Shown in pieces: positions 20,408 to 25,966 of a stretch of 64,000 nucleotides of DNA (position 1 is its first letter; every line of letters starts with the position of its first letter). Made by a program: the position numbers and the translations under genes. Below the pieces are notes generated by a model, which was not told where the DNA came from, ran no database searches, and saw only the letters and a list, made by a program, of their open reading frames with translations. The stretch comes from Billgrantia tianxiuensis (lineage in GTDB: Bacteria > Pseudomonadota > Gammaproteobacteria > Pseudomonadales > Halomonadaceae). The stretch covers positions 4,836,001-4,900,000 of the forward strand of contig NZ_CP035042.1 in the NCBI RefSeq assembly GCF_009834345.1. The letters run 5' to 3'.

Positions 20408-20503
20408 GGAAGAGGATCGACCCCCGGTGGGGCGGCCAGACTTCAAATCTGGCAGGGGCTGCCAGCGGTCCCTGGTGGGTTCGACTCCCACGCTCTTCCG
20501 CCA
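20408..20503 (+). tRNA. selC: tRNA-Sec (anticodon UCA)
   Basis: 96 bases from GGAAGAG to an encoded CCA. The acceptor stem GGAAGAG pairs with CTCTTCC. The anticodon arm CCAGA/TCTGG encloses CTTCAAA with anticodon TCA at 20443-20445. A long variable arm (CAGGG...CCCTG) and a T arm with GGTTCGACTCC follow. The extended acceptor and variable arm are specific to tRNA-Sec. It sits 43 bases after selB and directly before an accessory segment; selC is a classic integration site. Confidence 0.97.
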
Positions 20504-20584
20504 GCCCTCATGGTGAGGCACTCTCTGCCTCTCTACTCTGCCCTTCCCTATCCCGACTACCTCAGAGCGCAAAAAATATCCGGG

Positions 20585-20612
20585 CGAAAAACCCGCCGCT
20601 GCGGGCGGGTTC
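20585..20612 (-). terminator. Intrinsic terminator after the DUF4041 gene
   Basis: On the minus strand AACCCGCCCGCAGCGGCGGGTT forms a GC-rich hairpin followed by TTTTCGCCC, 24 bases beyond the stop at 20636. Confidence 0.75.
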
Positions 20613-20635
20613 AATGGAGCCAAAGAAATGGAGTG

Positions 20636-22180
20636 TCAGGAGACCGCTTGAAGCTGGCGCTCGGCGAGTGCTTTGGATTCGCGGTACTCCCAAGCCTCAG
20701 CGGCCATGGTCCAGTGCACCTCAAGCCCCTCTTCCTCAATGGCTTCGCGGACTTCAGCCAGCGGCACTTTGAAGAATTCCTTGCGGGGATTGATTCGATT
20801 GACCTGGTGTTCAGCGAACTGGCGATGCAGTTCGCGTTCAAGGGTCGGGGCGTCCTCAGAATAAATCATGGCATGTACGTCGAAGGAGAACGGCACGCTG
20901 GCATCACCCAGCTCCCGCACGCGGTCGATTGGCTCCAGGCGGCGGGTCATGCCGATCTTGAATACGTTTTCGCCGAACGAGCCGATGTTGGAGATGATAT
21001 AGACATGGCCGCGCTTGGTCTGTTGCGCCATGGAAAGGGCCCGCTGGCCACGTGACTCGGCCTCTTCCAATTGCTGCTCGAGTTCGGAAAGTCTTGCCTG
21101 GAACTGGGCGCGCTCCTCTTCGTTGGCGCTCTCCAACTGCTTGCGAGCCTCTGCCATGGCCTTGGCCAGCATGCGCTCCTCCTTCTCGGCCTGCTTGAGC
21201 GCTTTTTCGATATCGCGTCGAGCCTTCTCCTCTTCGCGCATCTGCTCGCGGATCTCGCGCTGCTCTTCCTGCTCGATCCGCCTCAGCTCCATGGCGGCCA
21301 CTGCCCACCTCAGCTCCTCCAGGCGGGCCTGTAGGTAGAGGTCTGTGATGCGGGCATTCTTGAATGGCTTGCCGTTGTGGTTCACCACGGCGAAGGCGTC
21401 GAGAATCGCTTGACGAAGCTTGCCGTAGTTGTCGTGCTTGACCTTGGAGAGGGTGGAGTCGACCTTGCCATTGAAGGCGTCGACGGCGAAGTGAATAGCG
21501 TACTCGCGGCGTACCGCTTCCTTATAGTCGCAGTCACCGGCTCGGCCGTTCTTGGCCATGTCTCGGCTGTGCTTCCGTGCCTGCTTGAGCTTCTCGCCGG
21601 CATCTTTGTGGGAGAAGTCCTCGGCCAGGTCATCGAGCAAGCTAGCATTGGGCACGATGTAGTCATCATGGTAGCCCTCGATGATGTTGCGCATGGCCTT
21701 GGCGGTCTGCTCGTAGAGCTTGGCGTCCTCCACGGCCTTCAGCGCGTTGCCGGCGGTCTCCTCCGCCTGTCGGCGCGCATCATCGATGATCTGGCGTGCC
21801 TGCTCATCGGCCCGCGCGATCACAGCCTCGGCCCTCTCCCGGGCCTCCTTGCCCTGGGCACGCCCATCGCTGAGGATGCGCTGCCTCTCCTGTTCGGCTT
21901 CCTGACGCATTCGCTCGGCTGCCTGCTGGGCCTGCAACTCGATATCGGAGGCTTGCCGTCGGGTCTGGCGGGCAGCTTCCTCGGCCTGGCTGACTAGCTG
22001 TCGAGCCTGTTCGCTGGCATCGTGGATTTTCTCGTATTGCCATAGGTGCTCGACCGACTTGCGTATGTGGTCGATTTCCTTGTCCTTCTGCTTGGCCTTG
22101 TGCCGGTAGAGCAGAGCCAGTACCCAGCCGGACAGGATCAGACCGAGCATCACCAGCAGGATGATTGCGCCTTCAGACAT
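20636..22180 (-). CDS. Membrane-anchored coiled-coil protein with DUF4041 and GIY-YIG-like (T5orf172) domains
   Basis: 514 residues. One N-terminal membrane helix (about residues 5-24, ILLVMLGLILSGWVLALLY) is followed by about 370 residues dominated by charged heptad-like sequence rich in Glu, Arg, Gln and Ala, predicted as long coiled coil. Within this, about residues 130-300 resemble DUF4041. The last ~115 residues form a compact domain with GHVYIISNIGSFGENVFKIG and FFKVPLAEVREAI, the pattern of T5orf172/GIY-YIG-like domains common in phage and island proteins. The start at 22180 has AGGGGA upstream. It lies between tRNA-Sec and the hicAB-secB operon, has its own terminator, and is probably part of the same island. 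Biochemical role unknown; nuclease activity is possible but unproven. Confidence 0.72.
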   Translation of the reverse strand: MSEGAIILLVMLGLILSGWVLALLYRHKAKQKDKEIDHIRKSVEHLWQYEKIHDASEQARQLVSQAEEAARQTRRQASDIELQAQQAAERMRQEAEQERQRILSDGRAQGKEARERAEAVIARADEQARQIIDDARRQAEETAGNALKAVEDAKLYEQTAKAMRNIIEGYHDDYIVPNASLLDDLAEDFSHKDAGEKLKQARKHSRDMAKNGRAGDCDYKEAVRREYAIHFAVDAFNGKVDSTLSKVKHDNYGKLRQAILDAFAVVNHNGKPFKNARITDLYLQARLEELRWAVAAMELRRIEQEEQREIREQMREEEKARRDIEKALKQAEKEERMLAKAMAEARKQLESANEEERAQFQARLSELEQQLEEAESRGQRALSMAQQTKRGHVYIISNIGSFGENVFKIGMTRRLEPIDRVRELGDASVPFSFDVHAMIYSEDAPTLERELHRQFAEHQVNRINPRKEFFKVPLAEVREAIEEEGLEVHWTMAAEAWEYRESKALAERQLQAVS

Positions 22181-22260
22181 AGCATTCCCCTGTTGTTCCC
22201 TTACGTTATTGAACGGTTAGATTGCCATAGCCAGCCTCTATGTGATGTAGGAGATTGCTT

Positions 22261-22290
22261 ACAAAAAAACCCGCCTCGATGGGCGGGTTA
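22261..22290 (-). terminator. Intrinsic terminator after the SecB-like gene
   Basis: On the minus strand AACCCGCC-CATCGA-GGCGGGTT is followed by seven T residues; it ends the hicA-hicB-secB operon. Confidence 0.85.
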
Positions 22291-22307
22291 ATTCTTTCCG
22301 AAGACGC

Positions 22308-22742
22308 TCAGTCTGAGCTGGACTGGCCTCCGGCTTCTTCACTCTCTGCAACATCCAGGGGAAGCGTATACGGCAGAACCAAGCCTGCAAAGCCGATGTT
22401 GTTCACGATGGTATCCAACGTAGGCCTCATGCAGCCATACAGCAGGCTAACGGCAAAGGTGCGCTCCAGAGGCTCTTTTATATCGTAGGGTTCCACACCC
22501 TCCTCGAAGGCATAGCCGCCTATCGCTTCGATGTTCATCGCCTCTTCTACCTCGCCGTCGTTGCGCCTGTTGAGGATAAGCTTGATCGAAACGGCGAAGT
22601 CGCACCCTTCGGGCACTTCGGCGTCAAAGCTGATATGGAATTTCAGCTCCATTTCATAAGGCACGCCGGGACCAACGGTTAAGCCTGTGGCTGAAATATT
22701 TTCGAAGCGGTACTGCTTCAGGTTGAACGTTGCCTTGCTCAT
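22308..22742 (-). CDS. SecB-like chaperone of a toxin-antitoxin-chaperone operon
   Basis: 144 residues with a SecB-type layout: an N-terminal beta segment (FNLKQYRFENISATG), ELKFHISFDAEVP, then LLYGCMRPTLDTIVNNIGF and GLVLPYTLPLDV. The last two correspond to the conserved helix and Leu-Pro region of SecB (compare [20 protein letters not shown] in E. coli). Its ATG overlaps the hicB stop (ATGA), so it is the third gene of a hicA-hicB operon. SecB-like proteins in this position are known as the chaperone of TAC systems, where they fold and protect an otherwise unstable antitoxin. The housekeeping SecB normally sits beside grxC or gpsA, which are absent here. The acidic, Ser-rich C-terminal tail is unremarkable. 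Confidence 0.8.
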   Translation of the reverse strand: MSKATFNLKQYRFENISATGLTVGPGVPYEMELKFHISFDAEVPEGCDFAVSIKLILNRRNDGEVEEAMNIEAIGGYAFEEGVEPYDIKEPLERTFAVSLLYGCMRPTLDTIVNNIGFAGLVLPYTLPLDVAESEEAGGQSSSD

Positions 22743-23209
22743 TGCAGCAATACCTTTGGCTGGGTAGGTGCTTTGCGAGTGGTCAGCGCCATTGCCCCCA
22801 TGTACTCATCGTCAATCCGGACCACTCTATGCTCATGAGTATGACGGTGAAGCACCTCGAAGCCTTGAGGGCAATCATCCAACCACTTCTCAAGCACTTG
22901 CGTGACGGTTACGTTAAGGGACTTGCCGGCACGACTCGCTGCCATAGCCAAGCGCTTGTGAATGTCCGGTCCCACGCGCACATTGAAGGTGCCACTGAAG
23001 GGCTTGTCAGGAGCTACGCCCTCTTCTTCGCAGAAGGCGAGGTATTCGTCGACTTCCTGTTCGAAAGCTTCTCGAAGGCCCTCTGGGGTCCGCGCCTCGA
23101 AGGTGACGAGGTCAACAATGTGCAGTATTTTGCCATGCAGAACATTGTCTTCCAGCGAGACCTCGATTGAACCTTGATAACCTTTATATTCCAATACGTT
23201 AGCTTTCAT
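22739..23209 (-). CDS. hicB: HicB-family antitoxin with C-terminal extension
   Basis: 156 residues. The first ~65 residues form the HicB RNase-H-like partial fold (YKGYQGSIEVSLEDNVLHG, a TPEGLREAFEQEVDEYL helix). Residues ~70-110 carry the ribbon-helix-helix DNA-binding part (FNVRVGPDIHKRLAMAASRA, GKSLN). Usual HicB proteins of this type end here. This one has about 44 further residues (from CPQGF to KVLLQ), a length and position like the chaperone-addiction tail of TAC antitoxins. The ATG overlaps the hicA stop and its stop overlaps the secB-like start, so all three genes are coupled. It presumably neutralises HicA and represses the promoter at about 23480-23501. Confidence 0.85.
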   Translation of the reverse strand: MKANVLEYKGYQGSIEVSLEDNVLHGKILHIVDLVTFEARTPEGLREAFEQEVDEYLAFCEEEGVAPDKPFSGTFNVRVGPDIHKRLAMAASRAGKSLNVTVTQVLEKWLDDCPQGFEVLHRHTHEHRVVRIDDEYMGAMALTTRKAPTQPKVLLQ

Positions 23210-23448
23210 ATCTTGCCATGCTCCTCAAGCGCGGTGAGAACTTTCTCAATCACATACGCCTTCAGGGTATTCTCGGGATGAGGCTCGTGAAGACTGATCT
23301 TTTGCTTCTTGTCATCGATGAACTTTCGCCCTGAGCCACGCTTGGCTTTCTTCAGGCTATAGCCAAGGCTGTTGAGCAGGGCAACCAGCTCATCCCAAGT
23401 GTAATTCTTGGGACGCTCCTTAAGCCGATCCAGCCGCTTGTTACCCAT
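23206..23448 (-). CDS. hicA: HicA-family toxin
   Basis: Small basic protein of 80 residues with a double-stranded-RNA-binding-like HicA fold: helix DRLKERPKNYTWDELVALL, GYSLKKAKRGSGRKF strands and the C-terminal HPENTLKAYVIEKVLTAL helix. The start at 23448 (MGNKRLDR) is preceded by GGGGG and excludes a longer upstream ATG at 23502. HicA proteins cut mRNA using a histidine shortly after the Gly-Ser turn (GSH or GSNH). Here the turn reads GSGRKF with no histidine, while later histidines lie in LHEPHPENTLK. Either this is the subfamily that lacks the canonical residue, or activity is altered. First gene of the operon with hicB and the SecB-like gene. Confidence 0.83.
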   Translation of the reverse strand: MGNKRLDRLKERPKNYTWDELVALLNSLGYSLKKAKRGSGRKFIDDKKQKISLHEPHPENTLKAYVIEKVLTALEEHGKI

Positions 23449-23913
23449 GGAGCCCCCGTGGTCGACTGCCTTGCCGGGAGTGCAACTGTATTCTAGTTGC
23501 ATCTCTCTGTATAGGTACGCTGGTCACGTTTCTCAAGAGTCAACCCCTATAGTTTTGTTGTGGCACAACATGTAGGAAAAGATCTTCTACATCTAGTGCA
23601 TCAGTACGCTGTGACCAAGAAACCTTGCCGATCACGCGCACCTGTTCGGGCCAAACGGGGTCGAGGTCCTCATCAGGAAAACTGGTCACGAACCGGGTTC
23701 GCGCTACGAATGCACACGCTGACGAACTGGGCCTGGGCGACCGCCTCTGGCCGGAGCCCTTCAACGATGACGCTGTGGACCAGCAGGGCTCGACCATGGG
23801 CGTCAAACGTTCATTCTTGTGACTCTTCATCCGGGCCTCTCGGAGGTTGGTCTGGTTGGCACCTCCAATTGTCCGGATATGTTCCGGATGAACAACCTAC
23901 CTAGAGATCATAT
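23449..23913. other. Intergenic segment at the island edge: palindrome and possible repressor remnant
   Basis: Apart from the hicA promoter, this 465-base stretch holds a 15-base palindrome at 23556-23570 (TGTTGTG, G, CACAACA) and two TCCGGA copies near 23873-23890. It also has a minus-strand open frame (23540-23830) whose end, PEQVRVIGKVSW, resembles the close of S24/LexA-type phage repressors. A neighbouring frame reads IRSANPVRDQF, which could be the part preceding it, as if the gene were frameshifted. No start signal supports translation. This may be the decayed end of a prophage-like insertion; the assignment is weak. Confidence 0.3.
23481..23501 (-). promoter_or_regulatory. Palindromic operator and -10 box of the hicA promoter
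   Basis: TGCAACT and AGTTGCA form a perfect inverted repeat with a seven-base spacer, 33-53 bases upstream of the hicA ATG. On the minus strand a good -10 sequence (TAGAAT, at 23495-23490) lies across the spacer, so a protein bound to the palindrome would block the promoter. Autorepression by the RHH domain of HicB is the natural reading. Confidence 0.6.
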
Positions 23914-24572
23914 CTAACCCGTGATCACCACCCGCGTGCCGATCCTTAGCCAAGGGTCGAGCGCGCGGATCTCCTCGTTGCTGACCGCCACGCAGCCTTC
24001 GGTCCAGTCGAAGTTGCGATGCACGTCGGGGTCGCCGCGGCCCAGGCCGTGGATGCCGATCAGCCCGCCCAGCGAGGTGGTGTGCGGCGCCCGGCCATGA
24101 CGTCGCCGATACTCCTCGATGTACCAGTACTCTTGAAGGTTGATCTTGCCGCTGCGCAGCGCTTCCTCGGCGACCTGGGCGTTGGATAGTCGAAGCCGAA
24201 GAACAGGTCGAAGCGCGAGGCGCGATTGATGCGATCGACGCGGAATTCGCCCAGCGGTGTCATCGAGCTGCCCTTGGCGCGCAGCGGCGCGGCGCCGCCG
24301 GCACCGAAGGCGAGGTGCTCGATGCGCTTGATCTCGGTCTCGCCGCGCAGCACCCGAACCTGGCGGCTGCGCAGGTCGATGCTGAGCCAGACTTCGTCGG
24401 CCGTCAGCCCTTCGGGCATGACCGTCGCATCCAGCACCTGCCACAGCGTCGGCTGGCCGGCCAGCATGCCGTCGAGTTCATGGGAAGAATCGGGAATATT
24501 GGCCTGCGCCGCCGGCACAAGCGCGAAAAAGCCTGCCGTCAAGGCGGCAGCCTGGAAGAATGCCCTGTTCAT
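23914..24572 (-). CDS. L,D-transpeptidase (YkuD/ErfK family; one apparent frameshift)
   Basis: Periplasmic peptidoglycan cross-linking or modifying enzyme, about 219 residues when repaired. Signal peptide MNRAFFQAAALTAGFFALVP (cleavage near AQA). The YkuD domain includes a leader strand (VWLSIDLRSRQVRVLRGE), TPLGEFRVDRINRAS, GIHGLG and the catalytic motif TEGCVAVSN with its cysteine. The frame breaks near 24183-24186, where CCAACGCC needs one more C (FDYPNAQVAEEAL). Downstream sequence is intact to the stop at 23914. The start at 24572 has a CAGGGG site. Confidence 0.85.
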
Positions 24573-24822
24573 GAGCCCCTGCCCCGTGCGTAATGGAGTT
24601 ATTGTCGACTCGAGTCGATCGAATTATCGGACCGGCCATGGCCCGCGCCATGACGACATGACGCGACTCCCTTCGTAGGGACGTCGTCACATGGGGCAGG
24701 GAATAAGGAGAGAGCCGCACTCCTCGGTACAGGCCTGTAACCGGGCTCTGATGGCCCGTCGGTCAGGCCGCCGGCCGAACCATGAGACGCATGAGCCGAA
24801 TATACCATAGGCAGGCTAAGGC
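24573..24822 (-). promoter_or_regulatory. Structured leader-like region upstream of the L,D-transpeptidase
   Basis: On the minus strand a possible -10 (TATATT, 24804-24799) precedes about 220 bases that fold into several hairpins: CGGGC/GCCCG at 24742-24758; TCCCT-TCGT-AGGGA at 24668-24681 enclosed by GACGAC/GTCGTC (24652-24688); and the 14-base palindrome TCGACTCGAGTCGA at 24605-24618. A nine-codon frame (24792-24763, MRLMVRPAA) lies at its start. It does not match any riboswitch class that could be recognised by eye. No gene other than this leader is visible in the 316 bases between 24573 and 24888. Confidence 0.3.
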
Positions 24823-24845
24823 AAAAGAGGGGGCTCACCTCCTTT
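24823..24845. terminator. Bidirectional terminator-like hairpin after fdsD
   Basis: On the minus strand AAAGGAGG, a seven-base loop and CCTCTTTT form a stem ending in T residues, about 45 bases beyond the fdsD stop. The complement has the same form on the plus strand. Confidence 0.65.
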
Positions 24846-24888
24846 CGTTGAACTATCGTAGGGTATGAGGCAGCGCAGGGCGCGCTGA

Positions 24889-25134
24889 TCAGGCGCTCGC
24901 CGGGCGAGCTTCCGCCTGGTCCTGCGCCAGCAGCGCGACGGCCTCCCTGGCCAGCGGCGAGAGCTGACTGCCGTCCTGCTGAAGATATTCGACGATCTGG
25001 CGCTTCATGCTGCGTGCCCAGAACTTCTTCAGGTGATTATGCACGCGCTCGACCGTGGCATCGCCGTAGTGAGCGTTGTTGGCGGCGATCTGGTTCGCCA
25101 TGTGGATCAGGGAATCGAGCTGGCTGCGGCTCAT
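24889..25134 (-). CDS. fdsD: NAD-dependent formate dehydrogenase delta subunit
   Basis: Small subunit of 81 residues with the FdsD pattern: SQLDSLIHMANQIAANNAHYG followed by a helix-rich VHNHLKKFWARSMKRQIVEYL and DGSQLSPLAREAVALL. It is found only with soluble FDS-type formate dehydrogenases and is thought to aid assembly or stability. It is the last gene of the operon, seven bases after fdhD, and a terminator-like hairpin follows. Confidence 0.92.
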   Translation of the reverse strand: MSRSQLDSLIHMANQIAANNAHYGDATVERVHNHLKKFWARSMKRQIVEYLQQDGSQLSPLAREAVALLAQDQAEARPASA

Positions 25135-25141
25135 GGCGAAA

Positions 25142-25966
25142 TCAACCTCCGCTGGCTTGAACGGCCGGCACGCTTCCGCTTGCCGGCTGATGATAGATGA
25201 CGTGGCGCCCCGTGCGGGCGAAACCGACCAGCATCAGGCCCGCCTGACGCGCCTGCTCGATGGCGAGCGAGGTGGGCGCCGATACCGCGACCAGGCAGCC
25301 GATACCGGCGGCGGCGCATTTCTGCACCATCTCGTAGCTGGCACGGCTGGAGACCAAAGCAAAGCCGTCCGCCACCGCAAGACGGCGCCTCATCATGACG
25401 CCGATCAGCTTGTCCAGGGCGTTGTGGCGGCCAACGTCCTCGCGGGCTAGCTGCACCTGTCCGCCGAGATCGCACCAGGCGGCACCGTGGGTGGCTCCGG
25501 TTTCGCGCTGAAGCGGCTGGTGCCACTTCAGCGCCTCCAGCGCCTGCTGAATGGCGCCGTCGTCAACGGCAGGGGCCGCCACCCGGCCAATCGGACGAAT
25601 CGCCTGCTCCAGCGACTCGGTACCGCACAGCCCGCAGCCGGTACGCCCGGCCAGGCTGCGACGACGCTGCTTCAGCTCCATGAAGCGCTGGGTGGCGATC
25701 TCCAGGTGCACACTGACGCCGGCGGCCTCCTCGCGCACCTCGATACCGTAGAGTTCATCCGGCGTTTGCAGAATGCCCTCGGTAAGGCTGAAGCCGAGGG
25801 CAAAGTCCTCGAGGTCGGCCGGCGTGGCCATCATTACGGCATGGGAAATACCGTTGTAGACCAGCGCCACCGCCGTCTCCACCGCGATGCTGTCCTCCAG
25901 CCGCTCGGCGCTGCCGGTCCGGCGCACGTCCACCGGAACCCGGCAGCGGCTGTGGTCGTCACTCAT
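25142..25966 (-). CDS. fdhD: FdhD/FdsC sulfurtransferase for formate dehydrogenase
   Basis: 274 residues. FdhD proteins pass sulfur from a cysteine desulfurase to the molybdenum or tungsten cofactor of formate dehydrogenases. The essential cysteine pair is present in TGCGLCGTES. Also seen are the conserved LAREDVGRHNALDKLIG and the C-terminal GFARTGRHVIYH. The start overlaps the fdsA stop (ATGA). Being the only fdhD in the window, it could also serve the Sec-type enzyme encoded by fdnGHI, which likewise needs a sulfurated cofactor. Confidence 0.95.
   Translation of the reverse strand: MSDDHSRCRVPVDVRRTGSAERLEDSIAVETAVALVYNGISHAVMMATPADLEDFALGFSLTEGILQTPDELYGIEVREEAAGVSVHLEIATQRFMELKQRRRSLAGRTGCGLCGTESLEQAIRPIGRVAAPAVDDGAIQQALEALKWHQPLQRETGATHGAAWCDLGGQVQLAREDVGRHNALDKLIGVMMRRRLAVADGFALVSSRASYEMVQKCAAAGIGCLVAVSAPTSLAIEQARQAGLMLVGFARTGRHVIYHQPASGSVPAVQASGG

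Noticed and set aside
22308..22742. Housekeeping secB
   Set aside because: It is embedded in a hicAB operon with four-base overlaps and lacks the usual secB neighbours; a TAC chaperone fits better.
20504..23913. Complete integrative element or prophage at selC
   Set aside because: No integrase, no structural phage genes and no duplicated tRNA end were found; only a small accessory cluster can be supported.
24599..24838. 79-codon frame starting GTG with a strong AGGAGG upstream
   Set aside because: The apparent ribosome site is part of a terminator-like hairpin, the peptide is low-complexity, and the region is better explained as a structured non-coding leader.
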